The notes beneath the pieces are model-generated. The model was not told where the DNA came from. It saw nothing but the letters and a program-made list of their open reading frames with translations, and searched no databases. The position numbers were made by a program, and so were the translations under genes. From contig NZ_LACC01000002.1 of assembly GCF_000967965.1 (NCBI RefSeq), forward strand, positions 310,001-374,000: 64,000 nt of DNA, in the 5' to 3' direction. The DNA comes from Pseudomonas fluorescens (GTDB lineage: Bacteria > Pseudomonadota > Gammaproteobacteria > Pseudomonadales > Pseudomonadaceae). Positions within the stretch are counted from its first letter, which is position 1. The number at the start of each line of letters is the position of its first letter. Below are positions 18,529 to 27,204 of this stretch, in pieces.

Positions 18529-18600
18529 TCAACGGTTGGCGAAATACATCGTCACTTCGAAGCCAATGCGCAGATCGGTAAACGCGGGTTTAGTCCACAT
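18529..18600 (-). CDS. pqqA: PQQ precursor peptide PqqA
   Basis: A 23-residue ribosomal peptide, MWTKPAFTDLRIGFEVTMYF then ANR, that supplies the Glu and Tyr fused to make PQQ. The conserved pair is Glu15 and Tyr19 with the E-x3-Y spacing. A good ribosome-binding site (AGAGG) lies 8 bases before the ATG. The gene is too short for ordinary ORF calling. It is the first gene of pqqABCDE; no pqqF/pqqG/pqqH peptidase gene is in the window. Confidence 0.97.
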   Translation of the reverse strand: MWTKPAFTDLRIGFEVTMYFANR

Positions 18601-18667
18601 GGGTCATTCCTCTTCTTGTGCCCGGGTGATTCCGGTAGAGCCATTAATGCACGGGGCGATGAGCGCC

Positions 18668-18679
18668 CGAATGCTACTT
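18668..18679. promoter_or_regulatory. Candidate regulatory 12-mer upstream of pqqA
   Basis: AAGTAGCATTCG (minus-strand reading) lies 68 bases upstream of the pqqA start. The identical 12-mer lies 61 bases upstream of nosP at 34955-34966. A related CCCCTACCAAA is a further 30 bases upstream. It may be a binding site shared across the alcohol-oxidation region. Confidence 0.5.
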
Positions 18680-18745
18680 TCGAAGGAGTTGGCGGGGTGA
18701 TTTGGTAGGGGGTGTTACGCAGATGTTTTGCACGCCACAAAACAG

Positions 18746-18835
18746 TGTAGGAGTGAGCCTGCTCGCGATAGCGGTCCGACAGTCAACATTAATGTTGAAT
18801 GTGCTGACCTCATCGCGAGCAGGCTCGCTCCTACA
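18746..18835. repeat. REPIN, GAGCCTGCTCGCGAT family
   Basis: Inverted copies at 18746-18769 and 18812-18835 between pqqA and exaC. The spacer carries a smaller palindrome (CAACATTAATGTTG). It lies upstream of pqqA and downstream of exaC, so it separates two transcripts read in the same direction. Confidence 0.9.
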
Positions 18836-18858
18836 GGTTTTTCAGTGTTCTAGCTAAG

Positions 18859-20379
18859 TCAGAAGAACCCCAGCGGATTGATGTCGTAGCTCACCAGCAG
18901 GTTTTTGGTCTGTTGATAGTGATCGAGCATCATCTTGTGGTTTTCCCGACCAACGCCGGACTTCTTGTAGCCACCGAACGCGGCGTGCGCCGGGTACAGG
19001 TGGTAGCAGTTGGTCCACACGCGCCCGGCCTTGATCGCCCGGCCCATGCGGTAGGCGCGGTTGATGTCGCGCGTCCACAGGCCGGCACCGAGGCCGAACT
19101 CGCTGTCGTTGGCAATCGCCAGGGCTTCGGCTTCGTCCTTGAAGGTGGTGATACCCACCACCGGGCCGAAGATTTCTTCCTGGAACACACGCATCTTGTT
19201 GTGGCCCTTGAGCAGGGTCGGCTGGATGTAGTAACCGCTGGACAGGTCGCCCTCCAGACGCTCGGCTGCGCCGCCGGTGAGCAACTCAGCGCCCTCCTCC
19301 TGGGCAATGGTCAGGTACGAGAGGATCTTGTCGTATTGCTGTTCGGACGCCTGGGCGCCGACCATGGTCTCGGTGTCCAGCGGGTTGCCGCGCTTGATCT
19401 TGACGATCTTCTTCATCACCTCGGCCATGAACGGCTCGTAGATCGACTCCTGCACCAGCGCCCGGGACGGACAGGTGCAGACTTCACCCTGGTTGAAGAA
19501 CGCCAGCACCAGCCCTTCGGCGGCTTTTTCGATAAACGCGGGTTCAGCGTTCATGATGTCTTCGAAGAAGATGTTCGGCGACTTGCCGCCCAGCTCGACG
19601 GTGCTCGGGATGATGTTCTCGGCGGCGCAATGCATGATGTGCGCGCCCACCGGGGTCGAGCCGGTGAAGGCGATCTTGGCGATACGCTTGCTGGTGGCCA
19701 GGGCCTCGCCGGCTTCGCGACCGAAGCCCTGGACGATGTTCAGCACGCCCGCCGGCAGCAAGTCGGCGATCAGTTCAGCAAAGACCATGATCGACAGCGG
19801 CGTTTGCTCGGCAGGCTTGAGCACGATGCAGTTGCCGGCGGCCAGGGCCGGGGCGAGTTTCCAGGCAGCCATCAACAGCGGGAAGTTCCACGGAATGATC
19901 TGCCCGACCACACCCAGGGGCTCATGGAAGTGATAGGCCGTGGTCAGCTCGTTGATCTCGGCGGCGCCGCCTTCCTGGGCGCGGATGCAGCCGGCGAAGT
20001 AACGGAAGTGGTCGGCCGCCAGCGGCACGTCGGCGTTCAGGGTTTCGCGCACGGCCTTGCCGTTGTCCCAGGTTTCGGTGACGGCCAGCACCTCAAGGTT
20101 CTGCTCGATGCGATCGGCGATTTTCAGCAGCACCAGGGAGCGGTCCTGGGCCGAGGTCTTGCCCCAGGCATCCGCTGCGGCATGCGCGGCGTCGAGGGCC
20201 TTGTCGATGTCGGCGGCGCTGGAGCGCGGGAATTCGGCGATCACTTCACCGTTGACCGGCGAGGTGTTGGTGAAGTACTCGCCATTGATCGGAGCGACAA
20301 ACTCGCCACCGATGAAGTTGCCGTAGCGTGGTTTGAAGGTAATGACGGCGCCTGGGGTTCCGGGTTGTGCGTAGATCAT
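18859..20379 (-). CDS. exaC: NAD-dependent aldehyde dehydrogenase ExaC/PedI
   Basis: A 506-residue aldehyde dehydrogenase that oxidises acetaldehyde and similar aldehydes formed by the quinoprotein alcohol dehydrogenase. It has the general-base Glu262 in VELGGKSPN, the catalytic Cys301 in FNQGEVCTC, and the NAD-binding FTGSTPVG. The N-terminus [20 protein letters not shown] is typical of the ExaC/AldA group. It lies between pqqA and the alcohol dehydrogenase gene on the same strand. Confidence 0.93.
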   Translation of the reverse strand: MIYAQPGTPGAVITFKPRYGNFIGGEFVAPINGEYFTNTSPVNGEVIAEFPRSSAADIDKALDAAHAAADAWGKTSAQDRSLVLLKIADRIEQNLEVLAVTETWDNGKAVRETLNADVPLAADHFRYFAGCIRAQEGGAAEINELTTAYHFHEPLGVVGQIIPWNFPLLMAAWKLAPALAAGNCIVLKPAEQTPLSIMVFAELIADLLPAGVLNIVQGFGREAGEALATSKRIAKIAFTGSTPVGAHIMHCAAENIIPSTVELGGKSPNIFFEDIMNAEPAFIEKAAEGLVLAFFNQGEVCTCPSRALVQESIYEPFMAEVMKKIVKIKRGNPLDTETMVGAQASEQQYDKILSYLTIAQEEGAELLTGGAAERLEGDLSSGYYIQPTLLKGHNKMRVFQEEIFGPVVGITTFKDEAEALAIANDSEFGLGAGLWTRDINRAYRMGRAIKAGRVWTNCYHLYPAHAAFGGYKKSGVGRENHKMMLDHYQQTKNLLVSYDINPLGFF

Positions 20380-20436
20380 GGTGGGCCTCTGTCTGGGTCG
20401 ATGCCTGTCGTACTGACAGGCGATGAGCCGATACTA

Positions 20437-20484
20437 GAGAGCCCCGCGTGCCAGACGAATGCATCGTTGGCAGGAGGGGCTCTC
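20437..20484. promoter_or_regulatory. Imperfect 48-base palindrome upstream of exaC
   Basis: Arms GAGAGCCCC and GGGGCTCTC enclose a second inverted pair (TGCCA...TGGCA) around ATGCAT, with two one-base bulges. It ends 58 bases before the exaC start. A second small hairpin, CTGTC/GACAG, lies closer at 20405-20419. It could be an operator or a structured leader; I cannot tell which. Confidence 0.45.
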
Positions 20485-20514
20485 GTTATTTGGTCGTAGA
20501 TTTCACACAGATCA

Positions 20515-20616
20515 CTGTAGGAGCGAGCCTGCTCGCGATGAACCCGAGAACGCCACGGGGTATCAGGTTTCCAGCGTTATCGTTGACGACCATCGCGAGC
20601 AGGCTCGCTCCTACAG
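20515..20616. repeat. REPIN, GAGCCTGCTCGCGAT family
   Basis: Perfect inverted copies (20515-20540 and 20591-20616; CTGTAGGAGCGAGCCTGCTC and on) lie between the alcohol dehydrogenase stop and the exaC promoter. Confidence 0.92.
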
Positions 20617-20638
20617 GGGTTATGCGGTGGAATCGGGA

Positions 20639-22414
20639 TCAGTGCTTGGCCACGAGATCCTTGGGCAGCTTGAAGGTCCAGAGCATGCCGCCCTGGTTGA
20701 AGTCCTTGATGCGCTTGGCCACTTCGCCGCCCCACAGCGGTACCGCACCGCCCCAGCCGGAGAGCACCGAGACGTACTGTTCGCCGTCCATTTCCCAGGT
20801 GATGGGCGAGCCGAGCACGCCGGAACCGGTCTGGAATTCCCAGACCTTTTCGCCGGTCTTGGCGTTGAAAGCCTGCAGGAAGCCCTCAGGCGTACCGGTG
20901 AACACCAGGTTGCCCTTGGTGGTCAGCACCCCGCCCCACAGCGGCGCGTAGTTCTTGTGGCGCCAGACTTCCTTGCCGGTTTTCGGATCGATGGCCCGCA
21001 GCACGCCGATGTAGTCTTCGTTCAACGGTTTGATGGTGAAGCCGGCGCCGAGGAACGCCGCGCCTTTCTTGTAGGCGATGCCTTCGTTCCAGATGTCCAT
21101 GCCCCATTCGTTGGACGGCACATAGAACAGCCCGGTGTCTTTGTTGTAGGCCATCGGCATCCAGTTTTTCGCGCCGAGGAACGCCGGTGCTACGAACACC
21201 GAACTGCCCTTGACTTCCGAGCCCGGGGCACCGGGACGGCTGGCCTCGTTGTAGATCGGCCGGCCGTTCTTGTCCAGGCCGGTGGCCCAGGTGATTTTGT
21301 CCACGAACGGGAAGCCACGGATGAATTTGCCGTTGGTGCGGTCCAGCACGTAGAAGAAGCCGTTGCGGTCGGCAGTGGCCGCCGCCTTGATTTCCTTGCC
21401 GCCTTCGCTGTAGTTGAACGACACCAGCTCGTTCACGCCGTCGTAGTCCCAACCGTCGTGGGGCGTGCTCTGGAAGTGCCACTTGATGGTGCCGTCGTCC
21501 GGGTTGAGCGCCAGGCGTGACGAGGAGTAGAGGTTGTCGCCAGGGCGCAGGTGCGAGTTCCACGGTGCCGGGTTGCCGGTACCGAACAGCAGCAGGTTGG
21601 TTTCCGGGTCGTAATAGCCGCCCAGCCAAGGGGCGGCGCCGCCGGTTTTCCAGAGATCGCCCGGCCAGGTCTTGCCCGCCTCGCCGCCGGAGATGCCGTT
21701 CTCCACCGCTTTACCGTCCTTGTAGACGTAGCCCATATGGCCTTCGACCGTTGGCCGGGTCCACAGCAGATCGCCGTTTTTCGGGTCGTAGGCCTCGATC
21801 TTGCCCACCACGCCGAACTCGCCACCGGCCACGCCGGTAATCAGCTTGCCGTTGATCACCAGTGGCGCGGCGCTGATCGAGTAGCCTTCCTTGTGGTCGG
21901 CGACTTTCTTGCTCCAGACCACCTTGCCGGTGTCCTTGTTCAGCGCCACGAGCTTGGCGTCGAGGGTGCCGAAAATCACCAGGTCGCCATACAGCGCGAC
22001 GCCGCGGTTGATCACGTCGCAGCAAGGGCGGATGTCATCGGGCAGGCGTGCATCGTATTGCCAAAGCTTCTTGCCGGTGCGCGCATCCACGGCGAACACC
22101 CGGGAGTAGGAACCGGTCATGTACATCACGCCGTCCTTGACCATCGGCTGCGCTTGCTGGCCCCGCTGTTTTTCACCGCCGAAGGAAAATGCCCACGCCG
22201 GGCGCAGCTCCTTGACGTTGTCGACGTTGAGAATATCCAGCGGGCTGTAGCGCTGCCCTTGAACGCCGAGGCCGTTGGTCACGACCTGTTCCGGGTTCTT
22301 GGGGTCCTGGAGAATGTCCTGGTCGGAAACCCCGGCCAATGCCTGGCCGGACAACAGCATGGCACTGAGCAGCAGGCTCAAGACGAAGGGCTGGCGACGT
22401 GCGGGTTGGGTCAT
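20639..22414 (-). CDS. pedH: PQQ-dependent alcohol dehydrogenase, lanthanide type (PedH-like)
   Basis: A periplasmic quinoprotein alcohol dehydrogenase of 591 residues with a signal peptide of about 27 residues and an eight-bladed propeller. The vicinal disulfide Cys131-Cys132 that clamps PQQ is present. Metal ligands are Glu199, Asn281 and catalytic Asp323. The motif GWDYDGVNE places Asp325 two residues after Asp323; calcium enzymes such as ExaA have Ala or Ser there, whereas lanthanide enzymes have Asp. The length also fits PedH (about 595) better than PedE/ExaA (about 620-630). Electrons would pass to the cytochrome c encoded at 25.3 kb. Confidence 0.92.
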   Translation of the reverse strand: MTQPARRQPFVLSLLLSAMLLSGQALAGVSDQDILQDPKNPEQVVTNGLGVQGQRYSPLDILNVDNVKELRPAWAFSFGGEKQRGQQAQPMVKDGVMYMTGSYSRVFAVDARTGKKLWQYDARLPDDIRPCCDVINRGVALYGDLVIFGTLDAKLVALNKDTGKVVWSKKVADHKEGYSISAAPLVINGKLITGVAGGEFGVVGKIEAYDPKNGDLLWTRPTVEGHMGYVYKDGKAVENGISGGEAGKTWPGDLWKTGGAAPWLGGYYDPETNLLLFGTGNPAPWNSHLRPGDNLYSSSRLALNPDDGTIKWHFQSTPHDGWDYDGVNELVSFNYSEGGKEIKAAATADRNGFFYVLDRTNGKFIRGFPFVDKITWATGLDKNGRPIYNEASRPGAPGSEVKGSSVFVAPAFLGAKNWMPMAYNKDTGLFYVPSNEWGMDIWNEGIAYKKGAAFLGAGFTIKPLNEDYIGVLRAIDPKTGKEVWRHKNYAPLWGGVLTTKGNLVFTGTPEGFLQAFNAKTGEKVWEFQTGSGVLGSPITWEMDGEQYVSVLSGWGGAVPLWGGEVAKRIKDFNQGGMLWTFKLPKDLVAKH

Positions 22415-22521
22415 GACGGCTTCCTCTGCGGATTTTTGTTATGTCCGGGAAATTCTCCCGGTCTGGTGCAGATTCTTGAGCGCCGTCGCCCTGGCAACAA
22501 TTGCCCGCAATGAGGAGATTG

Positions 22522-22541
22522 CTAGTTCCTTGGTAGCGGGT
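22522..22541. promoter_or_regulatory. Candidate regulatory site upstream of pedH
   Basis: CTAGTTCCTTGGTAGCGGGT lies 108-127 bases upstream of the pedH start. Its first 15 bases match the site in the pedF/divergent-gene interval (25883-25897) at 14 positions. Its last part, TAGCGGGT, recurs upstream of nosP. It is a candidate site for the NarL-type regulator of the cluster. Confidence 0.5.
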
Positions 22542-22580
22542 CGGATGAGATGGGCACGAGATTATGTGAACGGCACCGGC

Positions 22581-22688
22581 CCCCTGTAGGAGCGAGCCTG
22601 CTCGCGAAAAACGTCAGACCACCGCGTTCATCCAGGCAGCTTGCGTTATCGTTAACGTCCATCGCGAGCAGGCTCGCTCCTACAGGGG
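22581..22688. repeat. REPIN, GAGCCTGCTCGCGAT family
   Basis: Perfect inverted copies at 22581-22607 and 22662-22688 sit between the metallohydrolase stop and the pedH promoter, so the pedF-side operon and pedH are probably separate transcripts. Confidence 0.92.
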
Positions 22689-22699
22689 ATTCAGGTCGA

Positions 22700-23635
22700 C
22701 TATTTGCTGGCAGAATCCACCCGCGTCATCCGCTCGCGCTCGTAGCGCGGGTACAGATGGCTGACGCTGCGGATCAGTTCGTAACGACTCAGGTTGATCC
22801 CGGCGAAACGTTCGGGGATGGGGCTGCGGATCATCTCGGCCATGTCGCTGCCATTGGCGGCGCCGTCGCGCATCAGCTGATCGAGCCAGGTCAGGTAATC
22901 GCGCATCTGCTCGAAGGGTTGCGGATCGCTCGCCACCGGCCCATGGCCGGGCACAACCTGCGTCCAGGGCAAGCCTTGCAGGGTCGCGATGTCCGCCAGC
23001 CACACCGACAGCCCTGGACTGTTGGGCGTGGTCAGCGCCCGCTGATAAAACACCAGGTCGCCGGCAAACAGCACGCCGGTTTGCTGGTCGAGAATAGCCA
23101 GATCTGCGCCCGTATGCCCACCCAGGCTCAGCAGACGCAGATCGTGATTCCCAAAACTTTTCACGCCGGGTGTCAGCGTCTGGGTCGGCAACACCACTTC
23201 GGTGCCACGCATCCAGTCGCCGACCATGCGGTACATATTCTCGGCCATGGCATCGCCTTGCTGATGCAACAGCTCGGTAGTGCCCGCCAAGGCGCCAATC
23301 GGCACGTCGCTGAAGGCTTGGTTGCCCAGCACATGGTCCGGGTGGTGATGGGTCAGCAAGACCTCGATCACCGGCTTGTCAGTCGTGGCGGCAATGGCCT
23401 TGCGCATCGCTTCGCCGTAACGCCGGGACGGGCCGGTGTCGATCACCACCACTCCGCGCTCGGTGACGATGAACGCGGTGTTGACGATGTTGCCGCCGTT
23501 GGCCTTGGCAAAATTATCGGTGCTGCCTTCCAGCAGCCAGGTGTCCTGGGCGATCTGCCGAGGCTGGAGTGAATATTCGAGATCGGCCAGGGCTGGCAGA
23601 CTGACGCTCAGCACCATCAACAGGATCCAGCGCAT
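22700..23635 (-). CDS. Quinoprotein relay system zinc metallohydrolase (MBL fold)
   Basis: A 311-residue periplasmic metallo-beta-lactamase-fold protein with a signal peptide of about 17 residues and the zinc motif THHHPDH at 95-101, plus later GGHTGADLA and PGHGP histidines. This family is found with PQQ alcohol dehydrogenases and is named for a quinoprotein relay, but its reaction is unknown. The ATG at 23635 has AAGGAG upstream; the longer frame would put the signal peptide inside. It corresponds by position to PP_2678 of P. putida as I recall it. Confidence 0.87.
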   Translation of the reverse strand: MRWILLMVLSVSLPALADLEYSLQPRQIAQDTWLLEGSTDNFAKANGGNIVNTAFIVTERGVVVIDTGPSRRYGEAMRKAIAATTDKPVIEVLLTHHHPDHVLGNQAFSDVPIGALAGTTELLHQQGDAMAENMYRMVGDWMRGTEVVLPTQTLTPGVKSFGNHDLRLLSLGGHTGADLAILDQQTGVLFAGDLVFYQRALTTPNSPGLSVWLADIATLQGLPWTQVVPGHGPVASDPQPFEQMRDYLTWLDQLMRDGAANGSDMAEMIRSPIPERFAGINLSRYELIRSVSHLYPRYERERMTRVDSASK

Positions 23636-23666
23636 GCCACGCTCCTTGGGGTCACGCTTCTTGGGG

Positions 23667-24428
23667 TCAGAGGATCGACGCATCGAACTCATTGCCGCTG
23701 TTGTCCCGCAGCAGCAGGCGCGTTTGCCCTGCCCCTTCGATGTCGAAGGTCAGGTTGGGGTTTTCACTGACCGCCGGAAACAGCTCCAGCCGGGCCAGCA
23801 CCTGCTCGTTGTGGTCGCGCAGCTCGGCATGGTTGATGAAGAACTCCGGGATGCCGCTGACCATGCCGTTGTCCATGGGATGGGCCACCTGCATACGCAA
23901 ACGGCTGAACTCGCCCCGGGGATAGCGCCCGCCGAGCACTTCGCCGATGTGTTCTTCCCAGCCCGGTTGCGTGCGCACCACGCTCGGCGCAGTGCAACCG
24001 CCACCCGCGGCGTCAATCAGGGTCGAACCGATATGCCACACGCCGTCGCGGGTCAACACCGCCGCGCGCAAGGGCGTGGCCTGTTCGATGCGAATGCGCA
24101 ACGACAGCCAGGGTAAAACGGAATTCAGCGGCTGGAAGTCGACGATTTTCGGCAACGGGTTCAGCTCTGCCCAGGCGAGGATTTTCACCACATCGCCCTT
24201 GAACGCCCGGGCGTCGATTTCCAGCGGCACCTGCCGGGCATCTTCGGCAAACGGCGGCGCCAGCAGCTTGACCCGATCATCGAAAACGAACGGCGCATTA
24301 CCCAGAAACTGCTGGTGATAGAAGGCCCACATCACCGATGGCACCGGGTCTTTGCCGGGATTGATAGCGCCAGCATGTGCCGCCAGGCTTAACCAGCAGG
24401 CCAACAGACAACTCCCTCGCCATTTCAT
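23667..24428 (-). CDS. Quinoprotein dehydrogenase-associated SoxYZ-like carrier
   Basis: A 253-residue exported protein with a signal peptide of about 21 residues, a SoxY-like N-terminal domain and a SoxZ-like C-terminal domain fused in one chain. SoxY carries its substrate on a C-terminal GGCGG swinging arm; here a GGGC lies at 142-145 at the domain junction and Cys145 could play a similar part. The function in alcohol oxidation is unknown. It lies 10 bases after the binding-protein gene and 31 before the metallohydrolase, in one operon with pedF. Confidence 0.85.
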   Translation of the reverse strand: MKWRGSCLLACWLSLAAHAGAINPGKDPVPSVMWAFYHQQFLGNAPFVFDDRVKLLAPPFAEDARQVPLEIDARAFKGDVVKILAWAELNPLPKIVDFQPLNSVLPWLSLRIRIEQATPLRAAVLTRDGVWHIGSTLIDAAGGGCTAPSVVRTQPGWEEHIGEVLGGRYPRGEFSRLRMQVAHPMDNGMVSGIPEFFINHAELRDHNEQVLARLELFPAVSENPNLTFDIEGAGQTRLLLRDNSGNEFDASIL

Positions 24429-24438
24429 CGCCTGCTCC

Positions 24439-25314
24439 TTATTGATACATCTCGGGCACGTCGTATTGCAGGCCGTAATGGCCGTAGATGGTCTTCACCG
24501 AGCCCTCGCGGATCAGGCTTTCCAGCGCCTCTTCCACGGCATAGGCCAGTTGCCGGTTGCTTTCGTGCACCGCCATGCCGATTTCCCAGAGCTGCTTGCC
24601 CATGTTCGGATAGGCATTCTCCGCCAGTGCCACTTGCGGGTCGGCCGCTTCATGGACCTGCCAGTCGATTTCGCCGCGCATGGCCATCACCGCATCGACC
24701 TCACCGGCCTTCATCGCGGCAAATGCCTGGGGCACGCCCGGATAGTGATGGGTCTTGCCGGCGAGCATGCCGTTGAACACCGAAGTCAGGTAGAACGACG
24801 GCACGCTGTCGACTTCGACACCAATCGGGTGATGCTCGAACACTGCGACGCTGGCGACCTTGTCCAGCCGCCGGCGATCATAGGCCACCTGCCATTGTTC
24901 GTTCTGGTACGGCCCGAACATCACTACATGGCCATTTTCCAGTTCGCCTAGTTCGTTACGCTTCTGCGCGTAGTCACGGTCATAAGGCACGCGCATCATC
25001 AGGTCGGCCAGTTGCTGGTTGTGCAAGGCACTGGCACGCCAGATGTAATCGCGCAGATCGTCATCGAGCTTTTCCCCGGCCGGTGCCCAGATCAGTGTCA
25101 GGCGCACGCCGAGCGCCTTGGCCAGGGCCTCGGCGAGTTCGACATCGACACCCTGAGGCTTTCCGGCGCTTTCAAAGCTGTAGGGGGCGAAGTCCTTGTA
25201 GACCGCCACCTTCAGCTCCCCGGCGGCGATCATTTCGTCGTAGTTGCGAACCTGCGCCTGCGCCGCCTGGCAGCACAGCCACAGAGCGCTGATCAACACC
25301 GCGAGCAGGCGCAT
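24439..25314 (-). CDS. Quinoprotein-associated periplasmic solute-binding protein (SBP family 3)
   Basis: A 291-residue type 3 periplasmic binding protein with a 20-residue signal peptide. The usual landmarks are YKDFAPYSFESAGKPQGVDVELAEALAKALG and the C-terminal VEEALESLIREGSVKTIYGHYG. Members next to quinoprotein dehydrogenases resemble MxaJ/XoxJ, which are thought to help mature or reduce the dehydrogenase rather than import solutes. No amino-acid ABC permease is nearby. It starts 3 bases after the pedF stop. Confidence 0.87.
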   Translation of the reverse strand: MRLLAVLISALWLCCQAAQAQVRNYDEMIAAGELKVAVYKDFAPYSFESAGKPQGVDVELAEALAKALGVRLTLIWAPAGEKLDDDLRDYIWRASALHNQQLADLMMRVPYDRDYAQKRNELGELENGHVVMFGPYQNEQWQVAYDRRRLDKVASVAVFEHHPIGVEVDSVPSFYLTSVFNGMLAGKTHHYPGVPQAFAAMKAGEVDAVMAMRGEIDWQVHEAADPQVALAENAYPNMGKQLWEIGMAVHESNRQLAYAVEEALESLIREGSVKTIYGHYGLQYDVPEMYQ

Positions 25315-25317
25315 GGG

Positions 25318-25779
25318 TCACTCCTCGACGTGCACAGTGTCCAGATAAGTGCGCACCGCCCACAGGGCCTCCTGGCTCAGGTAGTCGGCCATCTTCGGCA
25401 TGTACACCCGACCGTCGCGCACCGCGCCATGGCGCACCCGTTCGGCGAACCACTCATCGCCCGCCTCGCCGACATCGAGCATGCGCAAGTCGGGGGCGAT
25501 ACCGCCGGACTTGGCTTCCAGGCCATGACAGGCCGCGCAGTTCTGGGTGTAGGCCGAGGTGCCGATCTCCACTGCCTTGTCATGTTCCGGGGCGGTGCGA
25601 TACGGGTTCACCGCGGCCCAGCCATCGGCATCGAGCTGCACACCGGCGTCCTTGATCGGGGTCAGCCCCGGGGTGGCCACGGCTTGTGGGACCACGTTGC
25701 CGTGGGCCCATACGGAACCTGCGCTGATCAAACTGACCAATAGCCCGGTCACGAGCAAGGCGTTGCGTTTTGTTTTCAT
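25318..25779 (-). CDS. pedF: Cytochrome c (PedF/ExaB-like electron acceptor)
   Basis: A 153-residue periplasmic cytochrome c. A signal peptide ends at about residue 25 (SVWA|H). The heme motif is Cys81-x2-Cys84-His85 (CAACH), and the distal ligand is Met127 or Met130 in VYMPKMADY. It probably accepts electrons from the quinoprotein alcohol dehydrogenase. It is the first gene of the operon ending with the metallohydrolase, and its promoter faces the divergent gene at 25990. By order it matches PedF of P. putida. Confidence 0.9.
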   Translation of the reverse strand: MKTKRNALLVTGLLVSLISAGSVWAHGNVVPQAVATPGLTPIKDAGVQLDADGWAAVNPYRTAPEHDKAVEIGTSAYTQNCAACHGLEAKSGGIAPDLRMLDVGEAGDEWFAERVRHGAVRDGRVYMPKMADYLSQEALWAVRTYLDTVHVEE

Positions 25780-25882
25780 TGTTATGCCCTCTGGATTGCA
25801 CGCAAAACCTCTTGGCAGAGGCTATGGCAGCCATCTTAGAAACGGCATCGCACTCACCCCATGCTGCTTTGGTGGTCGCTAC

Positions 25883-25897
25883 CTAGTCCCTTGGTAG
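25883..25897. promoter_or_regulatory. Candidate regulatory site between pedF and the divergent operon
   Basis: CTAGTCCCTTGGTAG lies about midway in the 210-base divergent promoter region, 104 bases from the pedF start and 93 from the other. It differs from the pedH site by one base. One site could serve both directions. Confidence 0.5.
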
Positions 25898-25989
25898 TAA
25901 GGCGCTGGATGGACACCACCGGTACTTTCTGCATATTTCCTCAGCTTCACGGGCTACCTAAGCTGGCGCTACCTGTAATGGAGTGCCCT

Positions 25990-27174
25990 ATGCGCCCGCT
26001 CATCCCTTACGCCCTGTTCTACCTGCTGGCGATTGCCTGCGCCGCCGGCCTGGCCACCCAGAGCCAGGCCGCCGATGCGCCCTTGCAGGTGCGGATCGGC
26101 TACCTGGGTTATCACCCCGACCCCGGCCCGCTGCTGTCCAACGTCATCCCCGAGCCCACCGATGCCGGGCTGCGCGGCGCCGAACTGGCGATCACCGACA
26201 GCAACAGCACCGGACGCTTTCTCAACCACGGCTACAGCCTGGTCAGCGCCAGCGTCGACAGTCCCGAAGCCTTGCTCGAAGCGGCAAAGGCGCAGCATGA
26301 ACAGGGCCTGCGCCTGTTTGTGGTGAATGCCCCCGCGAGCAGCCTGCGCCAATTGAGTGCAGCACTGCCCGACAGCTTGCTGTTCAACGCCGGTAGCCCC
26401 GATGACAGCCTGCGCACCACCGATTGCCTGGCGAACGTGCTGCACACCTTGCCGAGCCGGGCGATGCTTGCCGATGCACTGGCGCAGTTTCTGGTGCTGC
26501 GCAAATGGCAGCGGGTGCTGCTGATTGTCGGCCCGACGCCGGACGATCAAGCCTATGCCGCCGCCCTGCGCCGCGGGGCCAAGCGCTTCGGCTTGCAACT
26601 GGTGGCGGAAAAAACCTGGAGTTTCGATAACGACCAACGCCGCAGCGCCCAGGCGGATATGCCGCTGTTCACCCAGACCGCCGAGTACGACGTGGTACTG
26701 GTGGCCGATGAACGCGGCGACTTCGGTGAATACGTGCCCTACCAGACCTGGTACCCGCGCCCGGTCGCCGGCACCCAGGGCCTGACCCCGGTGGGCTGGC
26801 ACAAGACCGTGGAAACCTACGGCGCCGCGCAGCTGCAAAAACGCTTCGAAGCCCTGACCGGACGCTGGATGAATGACCGCGATTTCGCCGCCTGGATGGC
26901 CGTGCGCAGTATCGCCAGCGCCGTGAGCAAACTGCGCCAGGCCGAGCCGATGGCGATCCGTACGCTGGAAATCAGCGACCAGTTGCCCCTCGACGGTTTC
27001 AAGGGCCGCAAGCTCAGCTACCGGCCGTGGAACGGTCAGTTGCGCCAGCCGATTCCCATCGTCCAGCCCCGGGCGCTGGTCAGCACCTCACCCCAGGACG
27101 GCTTTCTGCACCCGTTCAACGAGATGGACAGCCTGGGCTACGACAAACCCGAGGTCAGCTGCCGTTTTCCCTGA
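25990..27174 (+). CDS. PQQ-cluster ABC transporter substrate-binding-like protein
   Basis: A 394-residue exported protein with a signal peptide of about 28 residues and a type 1 periplasmic-binding fold like branched-chain amino acid binding proteins (for example VLLIVGPTPDDQAYAAALRRGAKRFG). It is followed by a beta-propeller gene and an exporter-type ABC transporter, an arrangement conserved in PQQ alcohol oxidation clusters. The ligand is unknown. I chose the ATG at 25990, which starts the signal peptide; the upstream frame runs through the promoter. Confidence 0.85.
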   Translation: MRPLIPYALFYLLAIACAAGLATQSQAADAPLQVRIGYLGYHPDPGPLLSNVIPEPTDAGLRGAELAITDSNSTGRFLNHGYSLVSASVDSPEALLEAAKAQHEQGLRLFVVNAPASSLRQLSAALPDSLLFNAGSPDDSLRTTDCLANVLHTLPSRAMLADALAQFLVLRKWQRVLLIVGPTPDDQAYAAALRRGAKRFGLQLVAEKTWSFDNDQRRSAQADMPLFTQTAEYDVVLVADERGDFGEYVPYQTWYPRPVAGTQGLTPVGWHKTVETYGAAQLQKRFEALTGRWMNDRDFAAWMAVRSIASAVSKLRQAEPMAIRTLEISDQLPLDGFKGRKLSYRPWNGQLRQPIPIVQPRALVSTSPQDGFLHPFNEMDSLGYDKPEVSCRFP

Positions 27175-27204
27175 TCCGATAATCACAACAACAAGGAATC
27201 CGCC

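Noticed and set aside
18913..20499. Plus-strand frame of 528 codons opposite exaC
   Set aside because: exaC has its catalytic Cys and Glu in the minus-strand frame. The opposing frame is compositional.
20639..22414. Calling the alcohol dehydrogenase ExaA/PedE (calcium type)
   Set aside because: Asp325 in WDYDG and the 591-residue length fit the lanthanide PedH type instead.
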